A stretch of 64,000 nt of DNA from Mycobacteroides chelonae (GCA_014204435.1 JACHLF010000001.1:496001-560000), one strand, 5' to 3'. Positions 17,901 through 25,988 are shown, counted from the first letter of the stretch. Notes: generated from the letters alone by a model not told the origin. Numbers and translations: made by a program.

Positions 17901-18208
17901 TTCCGGCCAAAGGGCTCTTCGACGTGCCGGACGGGTCGCGGGTGTTGGTGGCGGGGGCGGTCACCCACCGTCAACGGCCGGCCACGGCGGCCGGGGTCAC
18001 GTTCATCAACCTTGAGGATGAGACGGGCATGGTGAACGTGGTGTGCTCGGTGGGTCTGTGGGCGCGCCATCGCAAGCTGGCGGTGAGCGCGCAGGCGTTG
18101 ATCATCCGCGGCCAGGTGCAGAACGCCAGCGGAGCGATTTCCGTGGTGGCCGATCAGCTGCGGCCATTGGATCTTCGGATCCGGTCCACCTCGCGGGACT
18201 TCCGTTGA
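14927..18208 (+). CDS. dnaE2: Error-prone DNA polymerase DnaE2 (PolIII alpha-type, SOS mutagenesis)
   Basis: 1093 residues. The N-terminal PHP domain has ELHAHSAFSFLDGAS near residue 55. The C-family polymerase catalytic motif PDIDIDIESDERE lies at about residue 450, followed by thumb/finger motifs (GRGSAANSAVCYALG upstream; RPGPIQGGSVHPY and FPESHAQSFASL downstream). The C-terminus has an OB-fold region (VLVAGAVTHRQRP). The start GTG gives MGWSQGPPTWAEMERVL, closely matching the known mycobacterial N-terminus. DnaE2 carries out translesion synthesis with ImuA' and ImuB. It is under a LexA box identical in core to that of imuA', about 6.3 kb downstream of imuB. Confidence 0.97.
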   Translation: MGWSQGPPTWAEMERVLDGRLNPHAPPGDGGDGPAWSRKRPPYEPPPRERGQSVVPYAELHAHSAFSFLDGASLPEEMAQEAARLDLTGLAITDHNGFYGVVRFAEAAKELGLPTVFGAELSLGGQGNTEESVHLLVLARGQEGYRRLSRQMAAAHLSGGTVKDRKGKPRYDLDVLAEAAGGHWHVLTGCRKGHVRRALAHGGPVAAKRALADLVDRFGADRVSVELSRHGHPDEDERNAELAALAPGFDLGVIATTAAHFATPESGRLAMAMAAVRARKSLDDAAGWLAPGGGAHLRSGDEMARLFSHCPEVVTAAAELGEACAFDLRLIAPQLPPFDVPSGHTEDSWLRHLALEGAARRYGPRAGAEKAYAQIERELEIIAQLNFPGYFLVVHDITQFCRRSDILCQGRGSAANSAVCYALGVTNVDPVDNGLLFERFLSPARDGPPDIDIDIESDEREQAIQYVYNKYGREYAAQVANVITYRGRMAVRDMAKALGFAQGQQDAWSKQLGHWGGTADAAEVDGIPPQVIDLAQQIKNFPRHMGIHSGGMVICDRPLADVVPVEWARMENRSVLQWDKDDCAAVGLVKFDLLGLGMLSALHYCIDLVREHKGIAVDLARIDLKEQAVYEMLARADSVGVFQVESRAQMATLPRLKPKCFYDLVVEVALIRPGPIQGGSVHPYIRRYNKIDKDWKHDHPSMAAALDKTLGVPLFQEQLMQLAVDVAGFSPAESDQLRRAMGSKRSPERMERLRARFYAGMRNLHGITGELADRIYEKLYAFANFGFPESHAQSFASLVFYSSWFKLHHPAAFCAALLRAQPMGFYSPQSLVADARRHGVTVHGPDVNASLPYATLENAGLEVRIGLGAVRHVGDDLAKVIVAERKTHGPFASLLDLTGRIQLTTAQVEALATGGALGCFGMSRREALWVAGAAAAQRSDRLPGVGVSSRIPKLPAMGEVTQAAADVWATGVTPDAYPTQFLRERLDELGVVPAKGLFDVPDGSRVLVAGAVTHRQRPATAAGVTFINLEDETGMVNVVCSVGLWARHRKLAVSAQALIIRGQVQNASGAISVVADQLRPLDLRIRSTSRDFR

Positions 18209-18214
18209 CCCCTT

Positions 18215-18275
18215 GCCGAGATGACATGGGCGCTGGTGAATCGCGGGTATCGACCAGCATGGGTGTCATCTCGGC
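18215..18275. terminator. Bidirectional hairpin between convergent dnaE2 and trmL
   Basis: GCCGAGATGACA (18215-18226) and TGTCATCTCGGC (18264-18275) are a perfect 12-bp inverted repeat. An inner GCTGGT/ACCAGC pair extends the structure. It starts 6 bp after the dnaE2 stop and overlaps the last codons of the minus-strand gene, so it can end transcription from both sides. No T-run. Confidence 0.65.
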
Positions 18276-18745
18276 GGCGTGGAAACAGCCTGCCCCGCGA
18301 AGCTGTGCTGACGCCAGGCTTCGTACGCCGCGATGGCTGCGGCATTGGACAGGTTCAGTGATCTGCACCCGGGCAGCAGCGGGATGCGTACCTTCTCGGT
18401 GACGTGCGGATCGGCTAGGACCTCGGCGTCCAGGCCGGTGGGCTCGGGACCGAACAGCAGCACATCGCCTGGCTGATAGGCGATATCGGTGTAGCTGATG
18501 TCGGCGTGCGCGGTGAAGGCATACACGCGCTGTGGTTTCAGTGATTTCCAAGCAGCGGAAAGACTCTCGTGGACCGTCACCGACGCCATGTCGTGATAGT
18601 CCAGGCCGGCGCGCCGGACCTTGGCCTCCGACAGGTCGAACAGTGGGTGCACTAGATGCAGCTCGCACCCGGTGCCCGCCACCATCCGGATCGCGTTCCC
18701 GGTGTTGGGGGCGATCCGTGGCTCATGGAACATCACGCGAAACAC
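18266..18745 (-). CDS. trmL: tRNA (cytidine(34)-2'-O)-methyltransferase, SpoU/TrmL type
   Basis: 159 residues with the SPOUT-family signatures: EPRIAPNTGNAIRM at the N-terminus, LLFGPEPTGLDAEVL in the middle and RSLNLSNAAAIAAYEAWRQ at the C-terminus, which form the knotted SAM site. Methylates the ribose of the wobble base in tRNA-Leu species (family knowledge). GTG 18745 is chosen because it gives the standard MFRVMF start; a TTG six codons upstream is less likely. Conserved next to dnaE2 as in M. tuberculosis (Rv3366). Confidence 0.92.
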   Translation of the reverse strand: MFRVMFHEPRIAPNTGNAIRMVAGTGCELHLVHPLFDLSEAKVRRAGLDYHDMASVTVHESLSAAWKSLKPQRVYAFTAHADISYTDIAYQPGDVLLFGPEPTGLDAEVLADPHVTEKVRIPLLPGCRSLNLSNAAAIAAYEAWRQHSFAGQAVSTPPR

Positions 18746-18837
18746 CCCACTATCTTGCGACAAGGCGAGCAGTGCGCGATGCGACGGGGTGTGTAATCCA
18801 CTGGGTTGTGTGACGTCAACATGTGATGATCCACGGC

Positions 18838-19233
18838 ATGCCCAGTTCAGTTATCGAGGTTCGCCGGGTCTACACCGAGGCCGAAGAGGTGGCACTCATC
18901 GATGCGGTCCACGATGCGCTCGTGTGCGCCTTCAAGATCCCGGCTCGGGACAAACATGTCCGGTTGGTCGCGCACAAACCTCATCGGCTCTCGCACGCCC
19001 CGGACCTGGAAAAGCCGGAGCTGTACACCTTCGTCGCCATCGACTGCTTCGCGGGCAGATCGGTGCAGGCGAAACGAAACCTCTACGCCGGGATTGTGAA
19101 ACGGCTTGCCTCCCTGGGGATACCGCCCAACCACGTCACGATCATGCTACGGGAGAGCGCGACAGAGAACTGGGGAATCCGCGGAGGTCAGGCCGCTTGC
19201 GACCTCGACCTCGGTTTCGACGTCCAGGTGTGA
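18838..19233 (+). CDS. Tautomerase-family protein with N-terminal catalytic proline
   Basis: 131 residues. ATG 18838 is followed directly by a proline codon (MPSSVIEVRR), giving the Pro1 general base that defines the 4-oxalocrotonate tautomerase/MIF superfamily; this fixes the start and rules out upstream extensions. The C-terminal part MLRESATENWGIRGGQAACD resembles the second half of the fused tautomerase fold. Substrate unknown. Lies upstream of an AraC regulator in the same orientation with a 55-bp gap. Confidence 0.8.
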   Translation: MPSSVIEVRRVYTEAEEVALIDAVHDALVCAFKIPARDKHVRLVAHKPHRLSHAPDLEKPELYTFVAIDCFAGRSVQAKRNLYAGIVKRLASLGIPPNHVTIMLRESATENWGIRGGQAACDLDLGFDVQV

Positions 19234-19288
19234 AAGGCCGAGCACACCCGGGGTTTCCCTGCCCCTGCGTGTGGGGCACGATGGAGCC

Positions 19289-20194
19289 ATGGGCAACCCG
19301 GTGACATACGAGTGCGGGACTGCCGGTGATGCCGGGTGGGAGTCGGTGACCCGATCGGCCGACGCCTCGCTGGCCGGGATTGTGCGCGAATACACCGAGT
19401 TCCGCGAGTGCTCCGACACACCCGTTGACCGCCGCGAGGTTGCCGGTGTCGACCCGGTGCTCATCGTCGAGTTCGGCGATCCGCTGCTGGTCACCGATGC
19501 CGCGGACACGCAGTCTCCGCGGATATGGCAGTCGTTTGGTGCCGGTGCGTGTCAGGGACCCACCGCTACTTTGCATTCGGGAATGCAACACTGCCTTGAA
19601 GTACGGTTGACGCCGCTGGGGATGTACCGGATAACCGGCCTGCCGATGAGCGACATCAGCAATCGTGCGGTCAGTCTCGAAGACTTGCTCGGCGACGAGG
19701 GTCAGTACCTACCTGAACGCCTTGCCGCGGAGCATGATTGGTCCCACCGATTCGATCTGTTGGATTCGATGTTGGCGCGTGCGGCGGCCAATGGCCCAGA
19801 GCCCGACCCGGAGGTGGCCTGGGCGTGGAGCCTGTTGAGTCGAACCGACGGAACGGCGTCCGTCGGCGAGATCGTGGCTGAGACCGGTTGGAGTCGTGCT
19901 CGATTGGCGAAGCGCTTCTGCGGCCAAGTCGGTCTGGCTCCCAAGGCGGCCGCACGTGTGCTTCGTTTTGGTCGTGCCATGATGCTGCTGGCCGCGCCGG
20001 GTCATCGATCGTTCGCTTCGATCGCATTGGCGTGCGGCTATTTCGATCAGGCGCACTTCAACCGAGATTTCAGGATGTTCGCGGGGTGCTCGCCGACGGA
20101 GTTGGCCGCACTGCGGTACGCGGACCTGCCCGGCATACACGATCCGGGTATTCGCGAAACATTTGTACAAGACGAGGGCGCATCGCGGGCCTAA
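19289..20194 (+). CDS. AraC-family transcriptional regulator
   Basis: 301 residues. The N-terminal half is a probable ligand-binding domain (about 1-170, with LTPLGMYRITGLPMSDISNR as in DUF6597/AraC-N-like members). The C-terminal double helix-turn-helix AraC domain covers about 190-285 (SVGEIVAETGWSRARLAKRF, then SFASIALACGYFDQAHFNRD). Position 42 bp upstream of a VOC-fold gene suggests it regulates that gene. ATG 19289 is supported by the start of the conserved N-terminal region. Confidence 0.88.
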   Translation: MGNPVTYECGTAGDAGWESVTRSADASLAGIVREYTEFRECSDTPVDRREVAGVDPVLIVEFGDPLLVTDAADTQSPRIWQSFGAGACQGPTATLHSGMQHCLEVRLTPLGMYRITGLPMSDISNRAVSLEDLLGDEGQYLPERLAAEHDWSHRFDLLDSMLARAAANGPEPDPEVAWAWSLLSRTDGTASVGEIVAETGWSRARLAKRFCGQVGLAPKAAARVLRFGRAMMLLAAPGHRSFASIALACGYFDQAHFNRDFRMFAGCSPTELAALRYADLPGIHDPGIRETFVQDEGASRA

Positions 20195-20235
20195 CGTCGC
20201 TGCCGTCATACACATTCGGCAGAGAGGAATTCACG

Positions 20236-20586
20236 ATGACCGGCGAACCGACTTTCTTCGAGATCGGGGTGCCCGATGTGGTACGCGCACAGAAGTTCTA
20301 CCAGGGGCTCCTGGGTTGGGCACCACACGCGATGGGCGAGGGTGGGCAGGCCTGGCTCGAAACGGGTGGTCTCAACGGCGGCCTGCACAGTGACGACGAA
20401 GACCGCCGTATCGACATATTTTTCGGCATCCCCGACATCGACGCAGCCGTCCTGACCGTTCGTGAACTCGGAGGTGAGGCGGAGGATCCCGGGCCGGAGG
20501 AACCTGGCTTCGGACGCTTCGCCTTCTGCAAGGACGATCAAGGCGTGCGGTTCGGGCTGCACCAGCGCGCCAGCAGCTTCGTCTGA
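20236..20586 (+). CDS. VOC (glyoxalase/bleomycin resistance fold) protein
   Basis: 116 residues in the single-domain VOC layout: FFEIGVPDVVRAQKFYQGLLGW, then GIPDIDAAVLTVRELGG and a C-terminal GRFAFCKDDQGVRFGLHQ. The metal-binding Glu/His pattern is only partly visible, so the enzymatic activity is uncertain. AGAGAGGA seven to eight bases before ATG 20236 is a good ribosome site. Probable partner or target of the adjacent AraC regulator. Confidence 0.87.
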   Translation: MTGEPTFFEIGVPDVVRAQKFYQGLLGWAPHAMGEGGQAWLETGGLNGGLHSDDEDRRIDIFFGIPDIDAAVLTVRELGGEAEDPGPEEPGFGRFAFCKDDQGVRFGLHQRASSFV

Positions 20587-20639
20587 GCGATCCGCACGCG
20601 CCCGGCCACCCGTCACACCCGACCGGCATGATGGTAGTC

Positions 20640-21194
20640 ATGGCCGAGCACTGGACTGACCGCGAGGTGAGCGCCGAGACCTTCTACGACGAGGACCTCC
20701 GCGAACTGCACACCGAGCGTGTGGTGTTCACCGAGTGTGACTTCAGCGGAGCCAATCTCACCGAGTCGCTGCATGTCGGCTCGGCCTTCCGCAACTGCAC
20801 CTTCCGGCGTACCTCGCTGTGGCATTCGGAGTTCCGGCAGTGCAGCCTGTTGGGTTCGACCCTCACCGATTGCCGGGTGCGTCCGGCGAAGTTCACCGAA
20901 ACTGATTTCACGCTGTCGTCGCTCGGCGGGCTCGATCTACGCGAGATGGACCTGTCGAATTGCCGTTTCCGCGAGGCCAACCTGGTGGGTACCGACATGC
21001 GCAAGGCCAACCTGCATGGTGCCGACTTCGCCGGTGCCCGCACCCAGAACCTCAAACTCGACGGCGCCGATCTGCGCGGTGCCCGGGTAGACCCGACGCT
21101 ATGGACCACCGCCGCCCTGATCGCCGCGAAAGTCGATCTGCCGCAGGCCATCGCATGTGCCGCCGCCCATGGGTTGGATGTGCACGGAGGCTAG
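20640..21194 (+). CDS. mfpA: Pentapeptide-repeat protein, MfpA-like DNA gyrase modulator
   Basis: 184 residues built of pentapeptide repeats A(D/N)LxX: CDFSGANLTESLHVGS, AFRNCTFRRTSLWHS, LSNCRFREANLVGTDMRKAN, GADLRGARVDPTLW. The spacing and the N-terminal LHTERVVFTECDFSGANL resemble M. tuberculosis MfpA (Rv3361c), a right-handed beta helix that mimics DNA, binds gyrase and lowers fluoroquinolone action. ATG 20640 is preferred; ATGs at 20628 and 20631 are in frame. Unlike in M. tuberculosis, the four-gene GTPase conservon is not upstream. Confidence 0.85.
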   Translation: MAEHWTDREVSAETFYDEDLRELHTERVVFTECDFSGANLTESLHVGSAFRNCTFRRTSLWHSEFRQCSLLGSTLTDCRVRPAKFTETDFTLSSLGGLDLREMDLSNCRFREANLVGTDMRKANLHGADFAGARTQNLKLDGADLRGARVDPTLWTTAALIAAKVDLPQAIACAAAHGLDVHGG

Positions 21195-21209
21195 GCCAAG
21201 TCCGGGAAA

Positions 21210-23777
21210 TCAGCCCTTGAGGCGGATGCGCCAGCGCACGAACCCGGCCATCACCAGCGAGAGCAGCGCCAGGATACCCATATCGAACAGCCAGGTTCCG
21301 GCATCGTGGTTCCACAGCTCGTCTTGCGGGCCCACTGGCACCAGCTTGCGCAGGTCGCAGGTGGCGGCCGTAGCGGCGAAGCCCCAGCGAGACGGGAACA
21401 GGAACGAAAGTTGTTCCAGTCCGGCCCGTCCCGTCACCGGGATGAGGCCACCGCTGAACACGATCTGCGTCATGGTGGCGATCACCAGCATCGGCATCAC
21501 CTGCTCGGCCGAGGTGGCCAGCGAGGACAGCACCAAACCCAGCACGGTGGCCGCACAAGCGGTCGCCGCGACGGCCACCCACAGCTCGAAGTTGGCGCTG
21601 CCCAGCAGCACCGCACCCTGGGTAGGGCCGCCGCGGATGATCACGATGACGGCGGTCATGATGGCCGACTGCACGATGGCGGCCCCGCAGTAGGTGATGA
21701 TCTTGGCCAGTAGATACGCCGTGGCCGACAGGCCTACCGCCTGTTCTCGGCGGAAGATCACCCGTTCACCGATCAGGTCGCGGATGGTCAGCGCCAGACC
21801 CAGGAAGCTCGCGCCCAGGTTGGTCAGCGCCAGCAGCAGCCCCGGTTCGTTCGGGTTGTCGGGCAATGCCACGTTGAAACCGGCGCTGCCGGGTACCGAC
21901 AACACCAGTCCGGCAAGGACAAACGGCAGTAGCGCCAAGAAGATGAAATACCCGCGGTCGGCCAGGATCAGTCGGCCCTGGCGGCGCGCCACCGTGGAGA
22001 CCTGCCGCAGCAGGCTGGTCTTGGGCGGCTTGCCCAGATCACCGGGTGGGGTCGCCGCGGTGACGGGTTTGTTCGCGGCGGGATGCCGTGACAGATATGC
22101 CTGGTGCACTCCGTCCGGATCGGCTGCGGCGTTGGCGAAGATATCGGCCCAGTCGGTGGTACCCATCTCCTGACCGATGCTGCGGGGCGGGCCGCAGTAG
22201 GCCGTCTTGCCGCCGGGGGCCAACAGCAGCACCTGGTCGCAGTAGCTCAGATAGGTCAGCGAGTGCGTCACCACCACAACCACGCGGCCCGCATCGGCGA
22301 GTTGGCGCATCAGGCTCATCACCTGACGGTCCAGCGCGGGATCCAAACCGGAGGTGGGCTCGTCGAGGATCAGCAATGACGGACCGGTCAGCAGCTCCAT
22401 CGCGACCGAGGCACGCTTGCGCTGTCCGCCGGAGAGCTTGTCGACCCGGGTCTCGGCGTGCTTGGTCATCTCGAGTTCCTCAAGAACCCGGGACACCACC
22501 TGCTCGCGGTCTTCCTTGGTGGTATCCGGCGGCAGTCGCAGCTCAGCGGCGTAATGCAAGGCCTGGCTGACGGTCAGCTGTGGGTGCACCACATCGTCCT
22601 GGGGCACCATGCCGATACGGTTTCGCATCACGGCGTACTCGGCGTGCACGCCGTGCCCTTCGAACGACACCTTGCCGGCTGAGGGCTGGGTGTTGCCGAC
22701 GATCAGCCGGGCCAGCGTTGACTTGCCGGCACCCGAAGGGCCGATCACGGCGGTCAGCGAGCCGGGACCGGCCGAGAAGCTGATGTCGTCGAGCAGTTTC
22801 TTGCCGCCCTCGACGGTGAAGTCGATCCCCTGCACCTCAAGGCCGCCGACCCGGGTGGCCGTCGTCGGTTTGACGAGCGTGCCGTCCTGGACGACGAGGT
22901 CGACGTTACCGATGGTGATGGTGTCGCCCTCGTGGAGCAATGACTGCTCGACCTGGACACCGTTGACGAAGGTGCCGTTGATGGTGTGTAGGTCCTGGAT
23001 CTCCAGGCCACCGGCGGTCGGGAGCAACAATGCATGGTGACGGGAGGCCAGCACATCATTGACGACGATGGTGTTGTCGGGGGCGCGGCCGACGGTGATC
23101 GCGCCGGGGGCCGGCTTTGGTGCGCCACCGATGCCGAGCGCGCGCATCGCGCGGGTACCGAAGGGTTCCACCGGCTCGTTGGAGTAGGACGCAGGCATCG
23201 GAGTGGGCCCCGACGGGTACTGCTGACGCGGCCGGGTGGGTCCCGAGGTACTGGGCGTCCCATAGGTCGGCGGACTCGAGGGCGGAGCTCCGTACGGATG
23301 CTGCTGGCTGTATGTCTGCGGAGCGGACTGGTAGCCGCCGGTGGGGTAGTGCTGCTGCGCGCTGTGGCACGGCTGTTGCGCACCGGTCTGTTGCACCTGC
23401 TGCGGCCCGGAAAGGTAACCGCGCATGGTTGGCGGAGCGATCCCGAGCTGTGTCTGGCCACCCAGGCCGCCGAGCGCGAACGTCAGCCGCGGACCGCCCG
23501 GATCACCCAGGTTGATCACGGTGTCATCGCGGACCTCGACCCAACCGACCTGGCGGCCGTTGACGAAGATGCCGTTGAGGCTGCGCTGGTCCTCGGCGAT
23601 CCATGTGCCGTCGACAAACCTGATTATCAGGTGAATACGCGACACCAACGGGTGCGTGATGCGTGCATCGGCGTGGATATCGCGGCCGATGTGGATGTCG
23701 TGCCCAGGTGCGAACTTTCGTTCGTCACCATCGAATACCACGGTGAGAGTGGGTGCTTCCCGACCAGTCATCGCCAC
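21210..23777 (-). CDS. Double-FHA ABC transporter, fused ATPase and permease (Rv1747-like)
   Basis: 855 residues. FHA1 is at about 10-105 (HIGRD, LVSRIHLI, RSLNGIFVNGR). A Pro/Gln/Ser/Thr-rich linker covers about 115-210. FHA2 is at about 215-300 (TVGRAPDN, LASRHHAL, INGTFVNG). The ABC ATPase follows, with Walker A GPSGAGKST, signature LSGGQRKRASVA and Walker B LLILDEPTSGLD. The C-terminal ABC2-type membrane domain has six or so helices. In M. tuberculosis Rv1747 the FHA domains read phosphothreonines placed by PknF in the linker, and the protein exports lipo-oligosaccharide-type cargo; no kinase gene is next to this one. GTG 23777 gives MAMTGR, with ATG two codons later as alternative. Confidence 0.92.
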   Translation of the reverse strand: MAMTGREAPTLTVVFDGDERKFAPGHDIHIGRDIHADARITHPLVSRIHLIIRFVDGTWIAEDQRSLNGIFVNGRQVGWVEVRDDTVINLGDPGGPRLTFALGGLGGQTQLGIAPPTMRGYLSGPQQVQQTGAQQPCHSAQQHYPTGGYQSAPQTYSQQHPYGAPPSSPPTYGTPSTSGPTRPRQQYPSGPTPMPASYSNEPVEPFGTRAMRALGIGGAPKPAPGAITVGRAPDNTIVVNDVLASRHHALLLPTAGGLEIQDLHTINGTFVNGVQVEQSLLHEGDTITIGNVDLVVQDGTLVKPTTATRVGGLEVQGIDFTVEGGKKLLDDISFSAGPGSLTAVIGPSGAGKSTLARLIVGNTQPSAGKVSFEGHGVHAEYAVMRNRIGMVPQDDVVHPQLTVSQALHYAAELRLPPDTTKEDREQVVSRVLEELEMTKHAETRVDKLSGGQRKRASVAMELLTGPSLLILDEPTSGLDPALDRQVMSLMRQLADAGRVVVVVTHSLTYLSYCDQVLLLAPGGKTAYCGPPRSIGQEMGTTDWADIFANAAADPDGVHQAYLSRHPAANKPVTAATPPGDLGKPPKTSLLRQVSTVARRQGRLILADRGYFIFLALLPFVLAGLVLSVPGSAGFNVALPDNPNEPGLLLALTNLGASFLGLALTIRDLIGERVIFRREQAVGLSATAYLLAKIITYCGAAIVQSAIMTAVIVIIRGGPTQGAVLLGSANFELWVAVAATACAATVLGLVLSSLATSAEQVMPMLVIATMTQIVFSGGLIPVTGRAGLEQLSFLFPSRWGFAATAATCDLRKLVPVGPQDELWNHDAGTWLFDMGILALLSLVMAGFVRWRIRLKG

Positions 23778-23854
23778 CGACTGTATCGGGTCGCGGCGGG
23801 CGGTCGGCCCTCCCGCGCCGGAGGTTCACAGGTGCCGGGGCAGAAGTTCACAGG

Positions 23855-24061
23855 TTATGCAGCAGAAACAGCGTCCTGATGAGGACGGACACGCATAGCG
23901 CCGACCTGCTCGGGGACCGCGCCGCTGAATGCGAGCGGAAAGATCGAGGCGAATGCGACGACGTATGCCGTCGCGCTCACCAATGCCCACAGCAGCCAGC
24001 TGACGACGGGCTTGGCGGTTCCCGGTCTCGAGCGTTCGGGCGGGGTCGTGATGACAACGAT
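23855..24061 (-). other. Candidate small membrane-protein frame without a standard start codon
   Basis: An open frame of about 68 codons runs from just after the oxidoreductase stop to TAA at 23857-23855. It encodes a Pro/Arg-rich head, a convincing transmembrane stretch (WLLWALVSATAYVVAFASIF, then PLAF) and a short polar tail. GC-biased codon use looks coding. However, after the upstream in-frame TGA only ATC/GTT/GTC codons precede the hydrophobic part; the first TTG/GTG lie inside the helix. It may be a real gene with a rare ATC start, a decayed gene, or carry a sequence error. Confidence 0.35.
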
Positions 24062-24062
24062 G

Positions 24063-25241
24063 CTAGGTCAGCACGCAGTGAGTTCTGCTGAATATTGTTG
24101 CCATGCATTGATTGCAGTGTGTGCACCGTGAATGAGTCTCCCGATCTGCCGCCACGCGATTCACCAGGTCGGGATCTGCCAGTAGCGCGCGGCCCATGGC
24201 CACGAACTCGAAGCCCTCGGCCATCGCCAGATCCATAGACTCGCCGCCGGTGATACCGCCCAGCAAAATCAGCGGCATGTCCAGTTCGGCACGGAAGCGG
24301 CGGGCATCGTCGAGCAAGAACGCGTCGCGGTAGGGGTACGACCGGAAGAACTTCTTGCCTGTCAAGCGCACGCCCCACCCCATCGGCTTGGGAAAGCTCT
24401 TAGCGAGCTCGCGGATCGGCACATCGCCACGGAACAAATACATGGGATTGACCAGGGAGCTGCCCGCGGTCAGCTCCAGGGCGTCGAGCCCGCCGTCCTC
24501 CTGTAGCCAGGTGGCCGTCTGTAGCGATTCTTCGATGGGGATGCCACCGCGAATGCCGTCGGTCATGGTCAGCTTCGCGGTCACGGCGAGCCGATTACCG
24601 GCAACCTTGCGCACTGCCTGAACCACCGCGCGTGCCACCCTGGCGCGGTTGGCCAAAGAGCCGCCGTATTCGTCCCCCCGCCGGTTGAACAGCGGGCTCA
24701 AGAACGAGCTCACGAAATATCCATGGCCCAAATGGATTTCGACGGCGTCGAATCCGGCTTCGATGGCCAGTCGGGCCGCGTTCGCATGTGCCGTGATGAC
24801 GCCCTCGATATCGGAGGCGCTGGCCCGGCGTGCGAACTTCATGCCCAGCGGGTTGAAGAACCGGATCGGGGAGAGCGCAGGTGATCCGTTGGATCGGGCG
24901 TTGGCCACCGGGCCGGCGTGGCCGATCTGCGCCGACACCGCGGCGCCGGTGTCGTGGATGGCATCGGTGAGGCGCCGCAGCCCAGGAATGGCCTCTTCAC
25001 GCATCCAGACCTGGCCGTACTCGGTGCGTCCCTCGGGAGCCACCGCGCAGTAGGCGACGGTTGTCATGCCGACCCCACCTAGGGCAGGCCTGCGGTGATA
25101 CTCGATGAGATCGTCGGTGACGAAGGCGTCGGGGGAGGCGGCCTCAAAGGTCGCCGCCTTGATCGTCCGGTTGCGCAGCGTGATAGGGCCGAGCCGCGCA
25201 GGCGTCAGCACATCGGGAACTCCAGCGGCTTCACTGCCCAT
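24063..25241 (-). CDS. NADH:flavin oxidoreductase, old yellow enzyme family
   Basis: 392 residues forming an FMN-binding TIM barrel: LTPARLGPITLRNRTIKAAT at the N-terminus, QIGHAG for the substrate/FMN contact, AGFDAVEIHLGHGYFVSSFL (the conserved HxxxG catalytic region) and VAMGRALLADPDLVNR near the end. C-terminal CTHCNQCM contains a Cys cluster (CxxCxxC) which in longer family members helps bind a 4Fe-4S cluster, but the NAD domain of those larger enzymes is absent. Corresponds to M. tuberculosis Rv3359 by position. Substrate unknown. Confidence 0.9.
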   Translation of the reverse strand: MGSEAAGVPDVLTPARLGPITLRNRTIKAATFEAASPDAFVTDDLIEYHRRPALGGVGMTTVAYCAVAPEGRTEYGQVWMREEAIPGLRRLTDAIHDTGAAVSAQIGHAGPVANARSNGSPALSPIRFFNPLGMKFARRASASDIEGVITAHANAARLAIEAGFDAVEIHLGHGYFVSSFLSPLFNRRGDEYGGSLANRARVARAVVQAVRKVAGNRLAVTAKLTMTDGIRGGIPIEESLQTATWLQEDGGLDALELTAGSSLVNPMYLFRGDVPIRELAKSFPKPMGWGVRLTGKKFFRSYPYRDAFLLDDARRFRAELDMPLILLGGITGGESMDLAMAEGFEFVAMGRALLADPDLVNRVAADRETHSRCTHCNQCMATIFSRTHCVLT

Positions 25242-25318
25242 GCGCGGGAGATTACTCCGCGACCTCGGGCCGCGAATTCTGGATGCGGACTCCTACTTTT
25301 CGGTCAACGGGGTGGATG

Positions 25319-25324
25319 TACGTT
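25319..25324 (+). promoter_or_regulatory. Putative -10 element for the nitroreductase gene
   Basis: TACGTT (TANNNT) is followed by exactly six bases and then ATG 25331. No ribosome-binding sequence is present, so a leaderless transcript is likely. Confidence 0.45.
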
Positions 25325-25330
25325 CGTTTC

Positions 25331-25981
25331 ATGACCTCCCTGAATCTGTCGGCCGACGAAGTTCTGACCACCACCCGTTCGGTGCGCAAACGCCTCGACT
25401 TCGATAAGCCCGTCGAGCGTGCGGTTGTCGAGGAATGCCTGAACATCGCCATGCAGGCGCCGACGGGCTCTAACCATCAGGGCTGGCACTGGGTGATCGT
25501 GGAGGACGCCGAGAAGAAGAAGGCCATCGCCGACATCTATCGCGAGGGCTGGAACAAGTACGCCAAGGGCGCCGGCGCCACTTACGGCGAGGGTGACACC
25601 CGGGCGGAGCGCAAGGAGGAGGTCGTGGATTCGGCCGGTTACCTCGCCGAGAACTTCGAGCGCTCGCCGCTGTTCCTCATCCCGTGCATCGAAGGTCGCC
25701 TGGACAACCTGCCGGTGGTCGGTGGGGCGTCGTCGTGGGGATCGCTGCTGCCCGCGGTGTGGAGCTTCATGCTCGCGGCCCGCAACCGTGGCTTGGGGTC
25801 GGCCTGGACCACGTTGCACCTCATGGACGACGGCGAGCGGCGCACCGCCGACATCCTTGGCATCCCCTTCGAGAAGGTGACTCAGGGTGGGTTGTTCCCC
25901 ATCGCCTACACCGTCGGCACCGACTTCCGGCTCGCCAAGCGTCAGCCGCTCGCCGACGTCCTGCACTGGGACACTTGGTGA
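25331..25981 (+). CDS. Nitroreductase-family FMN oxidoreductase
   Basis: 216 residues with typical nitroreductase motifs: [15 protein letters not shown] (FMN phosphate-binding RSxR region), [15 protein letters not shown] and a C-terminal GGLFPIAYT. Very similar in layout to M. tuberculosis Rv3368c, whose N-terminus [20 protein letters not shown] supports ATG 25331. Probably reduces quinone-, nitro- or enone-type substrates with NAD(P)H; the physiological substrate is unknown. Followed 19 bp later by folD. Confidence 0.9.
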   Translation: MTSLNLSADEVLTTTRSVRKRLDFDKPVERAVVEECLNIAMQAPTGSNHQGWHWVIVEDAEKKKAIADIYREGWNKYAKGAGATYGEGDTRAERKEEVVDSAGYLAENFERSPLFLIPCIEGRLDNLPVVGGASSWGSLLPAVWSFMLAARNRGLGSAWTTLHLMDDGERRTADILGIPFEKVTQGGLFPIAYTVGTDFRLAKRQPLADVLHWDTW

Positions 25982-25988
25982 GGGCTGG

